Shown here piece after piece: positions 1 through 5,094 of a stretch of DNA of 5,094 nucleotides. The stretch is from an uncultured Collinsella sp. GTDB taxonomy: Bacteria > Actinomycetota > Coriobacteriia > Coriobacteriales > Coriobacteriaceae. Position 1 is the stretch's first letter, and every line of letters starts with the position of its first letter. The DNA is taken from contig USKV01000124.1 in NCBI GenBank assembly GCA_900555355.1, positions 1 to 5,094 of the forward strand, written 5' to 3'. Below the pieces are notes generated by a model. The model did no database searches and was not told the DNA's origin. It saw only the letters and a list, made by a program, of their open reading frames with translations. A program made the position numbers and the translations under genes.

Positions 1-291
1 TTTCGCGCGACGGGTCCGGGCGGACAGGGCGTGAACACGACGGACTCGGCGGTACGCATGAAACATACCCCTTCGGGGATTACCGTGACGGCGCGTGAGA
101 GCCGCAGCCAGTTTCAGAATCGCGCGAGCTGCCTGCGCAAGCTGCGCGCTGAGCTTGAGCGTCGCGGGCGTCCACCGCGCCGACGCGTAAAGACCAAGGT
201 GCCTCAGCGCTCTCGCCAGCGCAGGCTCAACGACAAACACTTCAACGCCATTAAAAAGGCCAACCGTCGCAAGCTGGGCGGGGAGGAATGA
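1..291 (+). CDS. Release-factor-like protein with RF-1 (GGQ) domain, 5'-truncated by window edge
   Basis: The frame is open from the first base and gives 96 visible residues up to a TGA. The GGQ tripeptide of class I release factors sits at visible residues 7-9 in the context [15 protein letters not shown], followed by a conserved HTPSGI segment and RSQFQNR, which matches the family's RSQ(H)xN(R/K) block. In the family this loop enters the ribosomal peptidyl-transferase centre and hydrolyses peptidyl-tRNA. Only about 87 residues follow the GGQ, and they form an Arg/Lys-rich tail ([10 protein letters not shown]..., ending NRRKL). The C-terminal block typical of RF1/RF2 is missing. This suggests a short, codon-independent relative of ArfB, PrfH or mitochondrial C12orf65, probably acting in rescue of stalled ribosomes or large subunits; that role is inferred. 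The usual His after GGQ is Gly here. The GTG at 31 and ATG at 58 lie inside the conserved domain, so they are not starts; the true start is upstream of the window. Confidence 0.85.
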   Translation, partial: FRATGPGGQGVNTTDSAVRMKHTPSGITVTARESRSQFQNRASCLRKLRAELERRGRPPRRRVKTKVPQRSRQRRLNDKHFNAIKKANRRKLGGEE

Positions 292-300
292 TCTTCTCAA

Positions 301-371
301 TAAGTTGCGGTGAAATAGGGACTGTTTTGCGGATTTAACTGCATAAACAGTCCCTATTTCACCGCAACTTA
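301..371. repeat. Perfect 27-bp inverted repeat (long hairpin) between convergent genes
   Basis: The arms at 301-327 and 345-371 are exact reverse complements over 27 bp and flank a 17-nt loop. Beyond a one-base bulge at 344, three more pairs (TGC 328-330 with GCA 341-343) can form. The outer ends read TAAGTTGCGG and CCGCAACTTA, and the inner part contains AGGGACTGTTT. Each arm is about 41% GC, clearly lower than the neighbouring genes. The element begins 9 bp after the stop of the release-factor-like gene and ends 7 bp before the stop codon of the lipid kinase gene, so it nearly fills the convergent gap. No run of T follows either arm, so it is not a textbook intrinsic terminator. It may still separate the two transcripts, serve as an RNase III-type stem, or be a copy of a dispersed palindromic (REP- or MITE-like) element. 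Its structure is certain; its role is inferred. Confidence 0.95.
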
Positions 372-378
372 GGTGGGG

Positions 379-1341
379 CTAGCGGGTGGGGTGCCAGACG
401 TGGAGGGCGCCGGCAAGGATGTCGACCTCGATGCGCGAGGCGACGATGGGCTCGCCGTCGGCCTGGATGGGATAGTTGGGCTCCTCAAAGGTGAGCTCGA
501 CATGGTGGCAGCGGCGCGTGCGAACCGGCGGCAACTTGGTATGGTGGCCGTCCTTGGCCGAAAGAAACATGGGCAGGGCAACCGCGCGAGGGACGGGGCC
601 GCAGGCGTAGCAGACGTCGAGCATTCCGTCGCAGGGGTCGGCATCGGGACAGATGCGATAGCCCGAGCCATAGGTGGGGCCCAGCTGAATCGCCATGATG
701 ATCGCCCTCACGCGCTCGGCGGGCGCACCGTCGAAACTCACTGTCATTGGATAGTTGCGGTAGCGCAGGCCAAACTGCTCAAGTCCCGATAGGGTGTAGA
801 GCGGAGCGCCGGTGAGGCCCGTCTTTTTGCGCAGTTCGGTGGTTCCAAGGCCGATGGCGGCATCGATGCCGACCGAAAGCGTTTGGTCGTAGTACTCGAC
901 GATCGCCTCGCCGCTGCCGCTTGCGGGGTTCCATGAGCGAATCCGCCCGATGTCCTGACGCTGCAGCTCGCAGGTGAGCAGCGCGCCAAAATCTTTGCCG
1001 GAGAAATCGTCGATACCGAGCGTCTGGGCAAAATCGTTGCCGGAGCCTACGGGCAGGACGGCAAGGGCGGGACGGACCGCCTCATCCTGCGTCATAAGCC
1101 CGTTGACGACCTCGTGGATCACGCCGTCGCCGCCAAGGGCGATAACGGTGCGATAGCCCGTTGCCTGGGCGGCTAGCTCCTTGGCGTGCCCCATGCGCTC
1201 GGTCAGCACTAGGTCAAACTGGGATGCGCGTGCAGTCATGTCCAAAAAGCGCTGCAGGCGCTCGGCAACTTCGCGCGCAGCACCCGACTGGGCGGCTGGG
1301 TTGGCGATGATGAGCGTGCGACCAAAATCAGTTGCGTGCAT
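379..1341 (-). CDS. Diacylglycerol kinase family lipid kinase (DgkB/YegS-like)
   Basis: The product is 320 residues from the ATG at 1341, the usual length for soluble bacterial lipid kinases of the DAGK catalytic family. These phosphorylate diacylglycerol, or another lipid alcohol, at the inner face of the membrane. The N-terminus has the typical strand IIANPAAQSG (about residues 12-21). The nucleotide-binding motif GGDGV is at 70-74, against the common GGDGT/S, and is followed by IHEVVNGL. LPVGSGNDFA at 96-105 matches the (G)TGNDFA motif, and QADGE near 293-297 is the conserved C-terminal ADGE element. A GGGAG Shine-Dalgarno-like sequence (1349-1353) lies 7 nt before this ATG. A GTG at 1413 would add 24 residues with no family resemblance and is disfavoured. 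The gene lies 87 bp downstream of the CLC gene on the same strand with no terminator evident between them, so co-transcription is likely. The exact lipid substrate (diacylglycerol, phosphatidylglycerol or other) cannot be read from the sequence. Confidence 0.9.
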   Translation of the reverse strand: MHATDFGRTLIIANPAAQSGAAREVAERLQRFLDMTARASQFDLVLTERMGHAKELAAQATGYRTVIALGGDGVIHEVVNGLMTQDEAVRPALAVLPVGSGNDFAQTLGIDDFSGKDFGALLTCELQRQDIGRIRSWNPASGSGEAIVEYYDQTLSVGIDAAIGLGTTELRKKTGLTGAPLYTLSGLEQFGLRYRNYPMTVSFDGAPAERVRAIIMAIQLGPTYGSGYRICPDADPCDGMLDVCYACGPVPRAVALPMFLSAKDGHHTKLPPVRTRRCHHVELTFEEPNYPIQADGEPIVASRIEVDILAGALHVWHPTR

Positions 1342-1428
1342 GGGGCGACTCCCGGCGTATGACGTGACGGTGCGGTCGCGCTCAGGTCGAATTGCCCCTG
1401 ATTGTGGCTGCACGGCGAATACTAACGT

Positions 1429-2850
1429 CTACTCTATCAGGTCGTTGTGGCGCTCGATAGCATCTGCTACCGTACCGCCCTCATCCACAATAAGCGAACG
1501 GCGCTTGGGTGAGATGATGCGCTGGGCGGGGTACACGCCGCGGTGTCCGCCGGTTAGGTAGCTGATAAAGGCCACGATGACAAAGAACCCGGCTGCCGTG
1601 CCGTGGAACAGGTCGATGGCCATCATGCAGGTGGTGATGGGCACGTTGAGGCCGGCGCAGAACACGCCGAGCATGCCGAGAGCCGCCAGAAAACTGGGGT
1701 CGAGCCCGGTAAGGCAACCGATCCAGCCACCGAGTGCCGCACCGATGCCAAACAGGGGCGTGACCTCGCCGCCTTGGAAGCCGGCACCCAGGGTGAGCGC
1801 CGTCACCACGAGCTTGATGGCTGCGTCGGCAAGGGTCGTGTTACCGGCGAACCCGGCGCCCGAGAGCCAGGTGGCAAGGCCGGCATACTTCCAGGCGTCG
1901 AGCACCGCGTAGGCCGCGAGCACCACGAGCGCGCCCACGAGTGCGCGAGCAAGGTAGTTGGTGATAAAGCGACCGTACAGGCTCTTGACGGTTCGAACCG
2001 ACCAGGCAAAGAGGCGTGCCGTCAAACCGAAGATAATGGCGCTGATAACAACGATGACAACCGTCCGTGGTGTCATGTTGGGAACGCTGGTGATGACATT
2101 CGCCTCGTACTCGGTTCCCAAGGCAAGCGACGTAAAGTAGCCGGTAAACGAGGCGACCAGGCAGTAGATGCCCGCGGTGTAGTCGATCTTGCCGATAAAG
2201 CACATCTCCATGCCAAAGAAAGCCCCGGCAAGGGGCGAGCCGAATACGGCGCCAAAGGCCGACGAGATGCCGGCGAGCATGAGGTCGTGGTGGTCATGCT
2301 TTTTGAGGTGGGCAAGACTCGAGATGTTGCTGGCGATGGTGCCGCCGATCTGCACCGCGGCTCCCTCGCGACCGGCCGATCCGCCCGTGAGGTGCGTGAG
2401 CGTGGAGCAGACGAAGGTGAGGACGGCCATGCGCATATGGATGAGGCGTGTGCCCAGAGCGGAGTCGATGACCAGGTTGTTGCCACGCTTTGCGGCGAGA
2501 CCGTGGTTCTTGTAGACCCATGCGGTGGCCATGCCCACAACGGGAAGCAAGGCGTAGACCCACACATGGTGCTCGCGATAGTCGGTCGCGATATTCAGCG
2601 AGGCCAAAAACGCCCAAGCGGCAACGCCCATGGCGAGCGAGACGATGACGACGAGTGCGAGCAACTTGGCGCTCGCGAGTAGGTTGCGGACGTTGCGGCG
2701 CGTGTCGGCAGCCAGGAGATGCTCAGAGCGGGTGAGCTGATGCCTGCCTGCCGCGATGACGTCGTTCAGGGAGAAAAAACCGCCTTCGTCGAGCGGCTGG
2801 GAATGATCCTGCGCTTCGTTTGCGCTTTCGGGTTTGTCGTTATGAGCCAT
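1429..2850 (-). CDS. CLC-family anion/proton antiporter, probable fluoride-type (CLC-F/EriC-F clade)
   Basis: The product is 473 residues from the ATG at 2850, with an AGAGGA ribosome binding site at 2855-2860. A TTG at 2877 would add only nine residues and would start upstream of this site. A hydrophilic N-terminus of about 60 residues precedes roughly ten or more hydrophobic helices (for example about 62-85, 96-113, 141-156, 190-216, 224-244, 264-283, 300-317, 344-358, 388-404, 422-434), so it is an inner-membrane protein. The CLC hallmarks are altered in the way I know from fluoride/proton antiporters. GNNLV (123-127) stands where chloride CLCs have GSGIP. GREGAAVQ (160-167) contains the gating Glu162. 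GGEVTP (360-365) replaces GxFxP. GHRGVYPAQ (435-443) closes the domain. There is no C-terminal CBS domain. Export of fluoride is inferred from these signatures; chloride or another halide remains possible. The gene is divergent from moeA and probably co-transcribed with the downstream lipid kinase gene. Confidence 0.9.
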   Translation of the reverse strand: MAHNDKPESANEAQDHSQPLDEGGFFSLNDVIAAGRHQLTRSEHLLAADTRRNVRNLLASAKLLALVVIVSLAMGVAAWAFLASLNIATDYREHHVWVYALLPVVGMATAWVYKNHGLAAKRGNNLVIDSALGTRLIHMRMAVLTFVCSTLTHLTGGSAGREGAAVQIGGTIASNISSLAHLKKHDHHDLMLAGISSAFGAVFGSPLAGAFFGMEMCFIGKIDYTAGIYCLVASFTGYFTSLALGTEYEANVITSVPNMTPRTVVIVVISAIIFGLTARLFAWSVRTVKSLYGRFITNYLARALVGALVVLAAYAVLDAWKYAGLATWLSGAGFAGNTTLADAAIKLVVTALTLGAGFQGGEVTPLFGIGAALGGWIGCLTGLDPSFLAALGMLGVFCAGLNVPITTCMMAIDLFHGTAAGFFVIVAFISYLTGGHRGVYPAQRIISPKRRSLIVDEGGTVADAIERHNDLIE

Positions 2851-2879
2851 ACGTTCCTCTTTTAGGTTGCAACGCAAGC

Positions 2880-2885
2880 ATTATA
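2880..2885 (-). promoter_or_regulatory. Putative -10 element for the CLC gene
   Basis: A perfect TATAAT is read on the minus strand 29 bp upstream of the CLC start codon, which would give a leader of about 20-25 nt. No good TTGACA-like -35 is found at 16-18 bp spacing, so the assignment rests on the -10 match, the position and the short AT-rich patch in otherwise GC-rich DNA. Confidence 0.5.
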
Positions 2886-2934
2886 AAACGCGGTAAACGC
2901 GACGAGCCGGTGGGTTGGTTTCCATTCTGTTTCG

Positions 2935-2973
2935 CGGCCTGCAACCGACAGGTGTATTTGCGGGTGCAGGCCG
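2935..2973. repeat. Imperfect 13-bp inverted repeat in the divergent CLC/moeA promoter region
   Basis: CGGCCTGCAACCG (2935-2947) pairs with CGGGTGCAGGCCG (2961-2973) with a single mismatch and a 13-nt spacer; the outer 9 bp are perfect. It lies between the two divergent -10-like elements, ending 24 bp before the one proposed for moeA and starting 49 bp beyond the one proposed for the CLC gene. It could be an operator for a dimeric regulator acting on one or both genes. By position it should be outside both transcripts, so a DNA-level role is more likely than an RNA hairpin. Function is inferred only. Confidence 0.5.
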
Positions 2974-2997
2974 AGTCGCGGTCGTGCGTCGGGGGAT

Positions 2998-3003
2998 TAT
3001 ACT
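2998..3003 (+). promoter_or_regulatory. Putative -10 element for the moeA-mogA operon
   Basis: TATACT, a five-of-six match to TATAAT, lies 57 bp before the moeA ATG in the context GGATTATACTGAGG. The region 16-18 bp upstream (GAGTCGCG) does not resemble a -35 hexamer. A start near 3010 would give a leader of about 50 nt containing a 6-bp stem (CGGCGC 3022-3027 with GCGCCG 3037-3042) just ahead of the ribosome binding site. Confidence 0.4.
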
Positions 3004-3060
3004 GAGGCAAGCATAAAGAATCGGCGCCCCTGTTGTGCGCCGTGGCATTAAGAGGTGCAT

Positions 3061-4323
3061 ATGGCAGAGAAACTCATTCCGCTGGAGGACGCGCAGTCGA
3101 TTGTCCTGTCGTACGTTGCTCCGACCGATCTCGTCGAGATTCCCGTGTGGCAGGCTGCCGGTCTTCCCTTGGCCGAGGACGCGGTGGCCGATATCGACAT
3201 TTCACCGTTTGCCAACAGCGCCATGGACGGGTATGCCGTGCGCTCGGCGGACTTGGTGCGGGCATCTGGCGAGGCGCCGGTGACGCTCGACGTTATTGGA
3301 CACGAGGCCGCGGGCCATGTGTTTGAGGGCGCAATCGGTGCGGGCGAGGCGGTCCGCATCATGACGGGCGCGCCGGTGCCCGAGGGTGCGGATGCTGTGG
3401 TGAAATACGAGATTGTCGATGTGCTCGACGGTGACGGCAACGAGGGCTCGCACGTTCGCTTCTCGGCGCCTGCCAAGGTAGGGGAGAACGTTCGCTCTGC
3501 CGCCGAGGAGGCCCATGCCGGCGATGTTGTGATGCATGCCGGCGAGGTCGTGGCTCCGGCGGGCGCGGGTCTGCTGGCAAGCGCCGGATACGCGAGCGTG
3601 AAGGTGCATGCTGCCCCACGTGTGGGCATCATCTCGCTGGGCACGGAACTGGTCGCACCGAGTAAGGTACCGGCGCGCGGTCAGATTCGCGATTCCAACT
3701 CCTCGGCGTTGATGGCCGAGGCGCTCGATGCAGGAGCCGAGCCCGTGTTTTACGGCATCGCGCCCGACGATGAGCAGGCGATTGCCGAGTTGGTGCATCG
3801 TGCCGTGCAGGAGTGCGATTTTGTCATTACGAGCGGCGGTGCCTCGGCGGGCGATTACGATTTCGTGACGGCACTCGTCCGGCGCGAGGGCGAGGTACTG
3901 TTTGACCGCATCTCGATGCGTCCGGGCAAGGCCATCACGTTTGGCTTGCTCGGGGGTAAGCCCTACCTGGGGCTTTCAGGCAATCCGGCCGCGGCGTACG
4001 TGGGCTTTGAGATGCTCGCCCGTCCGGCGATTCGCAAGATGCGCGGCTTTGCCGAGGGCGTGCGTCCCGTGCAGCAGGCGACGCTCACGCATAGCGTGAA
4101 AAAGCGACAGCATCGCCGCTTCTTCGATCGCGCCACGGTTTTGCGCGACCCCGAGACCGGTGAGCTGTTGGTGACCGAGGCCAAGACGCAGAATTCGGCG
4201 CTGCTCGGCACGATGCAGCGGGCCAACTGCCTGCTGCGTATTGACGAAGGACCGTGCGAGCTCAAGGCGGGCGACGTCGTGGATGTCGTGCGTGTCGACC
4301 TGCCTGAGGGCACGGTGCTATAG
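3061..4323 (+). CDS. moeA: Molybdopterin molybdotransferase MoeA
   Basis: The product is 420 residues, close to the usual size of about 400-410. MoeA is a cytosolic enzyme that inserts molybdate into adenylylated molybdopterin with release of AMP, giving active molybdenum cofactor. The family signatures appear in order: PFANSAMDGYAV at 49-60, with the Asp equivalent to E. coli D59; RIMTGAPVPEGADAVV from 99; the GTELV segment at 194-198, with the conserved Glu; GQIRDSN at 207-213; TSGGASAGDYD at 257-267; MRPGK at 286-290, with Lys290 in the conserved PGK position; and GLSGNPAAA at 304-312. A C-terminal domain IV of about 85 residues follows. The ATG at 3061 is preceded by AAGAGG 5 nt upstream. 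An in-frame GTG at 3055 overlaps that site and is rejected. The stop codon overlaps the mogA ribosome binding site, so translation of the two genes is probably coupled. All recognised catalytic positions are intact. Confidence 0.96.
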   Translation: MAEKLIPLEDAQSIVLSYVAPTDLVEIPVWQAAGLPLAEDAVADIDISPFANSAMDGYAVRSADLVRASGEAPVTLDVIGHEAAGHVFEGAIGAGEAVRIMTGAPVPEGADAVVKYEIVDVLDGDGNEGSHVRFSAPAKVGENVRSAAEEAHAGDVVMHAGEVVAPAGAGLLASAGYASVKVHAAPRVGIISLGTELVAPSKVPARGQIRDSNSSALMAEALDAGAEPVFYGIAPDDEQAIAELVHRAVQECDFVITSGGASAGDYDFVTALVRREGEVLFDRISMRPGKAITFGLLGGKPYLGLSGNPAAAYVGFEMLARPAIRKMRGFAEGVRPVQQATLTHSVKKRQHRRFFDRATVLRDPETGELLVTEAKTQNSALLGTMQRANCLLRIDEGPCELKAGDVVDVVRVDLPEGTVL

Positions 4324-4327
4324 GAGG
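4322..4327 (+). promoter_or_regulatory. Ribosome binding site of mogA overlapping the moeA stop codon
   Basis: AGGAGG shares its first two bases with the TAG stop of moeA and lies 6 nt before the ATG at 4334. It fixes the mogA start and indicates translational coupling within the operon. A frame extending upstream into moeA would not encode MogA-like sequence. Confidence 0.85.
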
Positions 4328-4333
4328 AATGCT

Positions 4334-4813
4334 ATGGAGTTGAAGATATCGATCGTGACGTGTTCGGACACGCGCGATCTTGCGCAGGATGAGGCCGGAG
4401 CCGCACTCGAGGAACTCATCGAGACGCAGGGCTGGACGGTCGCCTCACATGTGGTCGTGCGCGACGACGTCAGCGAGATTGGTGATGCCATTGTGGAAGC
4501 CGCCGATGAGTGCCACGCCAATGTCGTGCTCACCTGCGGCGGCACGGGGCTTTCGATGCGCGATGTGACGCCCGAGGCGACGCGTGCCGTCTGCGACCGC
4601 GATGTGCCGGGTATTGCCGAGGCAATCCGTGCGTACTCCATGACCAAGACGCGCCGCGCCATGCTCTCGCGCGCTATTTGCATGCAACGAGGCCATACAC
4701 TTGTCGTAAACTTTCCCGGTTCTACGAAGGCCGCCCGCGAAAGCTGGGAGGCCATAGCGGACCAGCTGGAACATGCGGCCCAGATGACGGCGGGCGGCGG
4801 ACACGCCAAATAA
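4334..4813 (+). CDS. mogA: MogA/MoaB-type molybdopterin adenylyltransferase
   Basis: The product is 159 residues, the short single-domain length of MoaB/MogA proteins (MoCF-biosynthesis fold, cytosolic). The enzyme adenylylates molybdopterin with ATP, making the substrate used by MoeA. The N-terminal strand KISIVTCSDTRD (4-15) is typical. The nucleotide/pterin-binding motif TCGGTGLSMRDVTPEAT spans 67-83 and includes the catalytic-type Asp77. PGIAEAIR at 92-99, a LSRA segment at 111-114 and NFPGSTKAARES at 126-137 are further family blocks. It starts 10 bp after the moeA stop and is followed by an intrinsic terminator, so it is the last gene of a two-gene operon. Sequence alone does not cleanly separate MogA from MoaB naming. 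Adenylyltransferase activity is inferred from the motif set and the partnership with moeA. Confidence 0.92.
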   Translation: MELKISIVTCSDTRDLAQDEAGAALEELIETQGWTVASHVVVRDDVSEIGDAIVEAADECHANVVLTCGGTGLSMRDVTPEATRAVCDRDVPGIAEAIRAYSMTKTRRAMLSRAICMQRGHTLVVNFPGSTKAARESWEAIADQLEHAAQMTAGGGHAK

Positions 4814-4826
4814 GCGCACTACCTGC

Positions 4827-4863
4827 GGCGGAGCGACCTTACGGGCCGCTCCGCCTTTGTTTT
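4827..4863 (+). terminator. Rho-independent terminator after mogA
   Basis: GGCGGAGCG (4827-4835) and CGCTCCGCC (4847-4855) form a perfect 9-bp GC-rich stem with an 11-nt loop, followed at once by TTTGTTTT (4856-4863). It begins 14 bp after the mogA stop codon and should end the moeA-mogA transcript. Confidence 0.93.
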
Positions 4864-4903
4864 CCGCCGAAGCGACGCCGAGGCGCACGCTAACTCGAAA
4901 CTA

Positions 4904-4945
4904 TATTCTCTGGCGAGAATAATTTCTCACTATCATTATTCGCGC
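4904..4945. promoter_or_regulatory. Overlapping palindromes, likely operator upstream of the lipoprotein gene
   Basis: Two inverted repeats overlap here. The first is TATTCTC (4904-4910) with GAGAATA (4915-4921), perfect with a 4-nt spacer. The second is GCGAGAATAAT (4913-4923) with ATTATTCGCGC (4935-4945), 11-bp arms with one mismatch and an 11-nt spacer. The block is AT-rich within GC-rich DNA and ends 5 bp before a TATAAT, so it covers where the -35 region would be. This is the usual place for a repressor or activator site. The regulator is unknown. The ATTATT arms loosely recall iron or metal regulator boxes, but I cannot match a defined consensus. Confidence 0.5.
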
Positions 4946-4950
4946 AGAAG

Positions 4951-4956
4951 TATAAT
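4951..4956 (+). promoter_or_regulatory. Putative -10 element of the lipoprotein gene promoter
   Basis: A perfect TATAAT lies 60 bp before the ATG of the lipoprotein gene and downstream of the mogA terminator. No convincing -35 hexamer is present 16-18 bp upstream, where the inverted repeats lie. That would fit a promoter needing an activator or controlled by a repressor. Confidence 0.6.
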
Positions 4957-4972
4957 CTGGTTGCAGATTAAA

Positions 4973-4994
4973 GCCCGCGGTGGGGTACCCGGGC
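4973..4994 (+). other. Hairpin in the 5' leader of the lipoprotein gene
   Basis: GCCCG (4973-4977) pairs with CGGGC (4990-4994). After a bulged C at 4978, GGT (4979-4981) pairs with ACC (4987-4989), leaving the loop GGGGT. If transcription starts a few bases after the TATAAT at 4951, this structure sits within a leader of about 55 nt and ends 10 nt before the ribosome binding site. I do not recognise a known riboswitch class. It may only stabilise the mRNA. Confidence 0.4.
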
Positions 4995-5016
4995 ACAAGG
5001 TCCGAAAGGGTTGAAT

Positions 5017-5094
5017 ATGTTCGATATGGTTTCTCGCCGCGGATTCGTCTCGCTTTCTGCTGTCGCCGCTGCCGGCCTTGGTCTTGCCGGCTGC
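5017..5094 (+). CDS. Lipoprotein with twin-arginine-like signal peptide, 3'-truncated by window edge
   Basis: Only the first 26 codons are visible. They begin at an ATG with AAAGGG (5005-5010) placed 6 nt upstream. The peptide starts MFDMVSRRGFVSLS, continues through a small hydrophobic Ala/Gly/Leu stretch and ends in LAGC. SRRGFVS agrees with the Tat consensus (S/T)RRxFLK, and LAGC is a lipobox whose Cys26 would be lipidated, so the protein is probably exported and anchored to the outer face of the membrane. Many such proteins in Gram-positive bacteria are ABC-transporter substrate-binding proteins. Next to moeA-mogA, a molybdate-binding ModA-type protein is one guess, but none of the mature protein is visible. 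A second in-frame ATG at codon 4 (5026) lacks a better ribosome binding site. Confidence 0.75.
   Translation, partial: MFDMVSRRGFVSLSAVAAAGLGLAGC

Noticed and set aside
301..371. Classical intrinsic terminator
   Set aside because: The stem is strong, but neither strand has a T-rich tract after it (AGGTGGGG on one side, TTGAGAAG on the other). It is listed as a repeat, with termination kept only as a possibility.
373..792. Plus-strand open frame of about 139 codons opposite the lipid kinase gene
   Set aside because: It overlaps the conserved C-terminal half of the kinase gene, begins almost directly after the palindrome without a ribosome binding site, and shows no recognisable domain.
1342..1428. 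Separate promoter or terminator between the CLC and lipid kinase genes
   Set aside because: No stem followed by a T run and no convincing -35/-10 pair was found, so the two genes are treated as probably co-transcribed.
1603..2682. Long open frame of about 359 codons on the plus strand, opposite the CLC gene
   Set aside because: It lies wholly within the well-supported CLC gene, its product is a low-hydrophobicity mix rich in Gly, Asp, Arg and Glu with no recognisable motif, and no convincing ribosome binding site precedes it. Long antisense frames are expected in GC-rich genes.
2851..2950. Fluoride (crcB-motif) riboswitch before the CLC gene
   Set aside because: Looked for because of the fluoride-type protein. 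The minus-strand leader shows neither the GGNGATGG start nor the CTGATGGC-like end of the motif, and the predicted leader is too short.
3048..3798. Two minus-strand open frames of about 198 codons opposite moeA
   Set aside because: The products are repetitive in Ala, Ser, Pro, Thr or Arg with no domain signature, and moeA on the other strand shows every family motif in order.
4318..4809. Minus-strand open frame of about 163 codons opposite mogA
   Set aside because: It is the complement shadow of mogA, with Ser/Ala/Thr-rich sequence, no motif and no ribosome binding site.
4904..4945. Canonical Fur box
   Set aside because: The ATTATT/AATAAT arms are suggestive, but the spacing and central bases do not fit the 7-1-7 TGATAAT consensus well enough to name the regulator.

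Overview
The window is GC-rich bacterial DNA with AGGAGG-type ribosome binding sites and ordinary chromosomal genes. Codon use and the gene set suggest a gut actinobacterium of the Coriobacteriia, most likely Collinsella or a close relative. That assignment is recognition from memory, not a database result.

Left part (1-2850). The 3' end of a small release-factor-like gene (GGQ domain, codon-independent type) runs rightwards and meets a leftward pair of genes: a CLC-type anion antiporter followed by a diacylglycerol-kinase-family lipid kinase. The gap between the convergent stop codons is almost filled by a perfect 27-bp inverted repeat with a 17-nt loop. The CLC protein carries the signatures of the fluoride/proton antiporter clade (GNNLV, GREGA, GGEVTP, GHRGVY) rather than the classic chloride-channel filter. 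No fluoride riboswitch is visible in front of it.

Middle (2851-4863). A divergent intergenic region holds a -10-like hexamer on each strand and an imperfect 13-bp hairpin between them. To its right lies a tight two-gene molybdenum cofactor operon: moeA (molybdate insertion) and a mogA/moaB-type gene (molybdopterin adenylylation). The mogA ribosome binding site overlaps the moeA stop codon, and the operon ends in a clear intrinsic terminator. The two enzymes catalyse consecutive last steps of the pathway, MogA activating molybdopterin as an adenylate and MoeA exchanging AMP for molybdate.

Right end (4864-5094). An AT-rich promoter region contains overlapping palindromes, a perfect TATAAT and a leader hairpin. 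It precedes the first 26 codons of a lipoprotein with a twin-arginine-like signal and a lipobox. The gene runs off the window. A molybdate or other ABC-transporter binding protein is plausible from context but not shown.

Nothing here looks like a new multi-gene system. The points most worth checking are the long perfect palindrome, the fluoride-type CLC without its usual riboswitch, and the operator-like palindromes before the lipoprotein gene.
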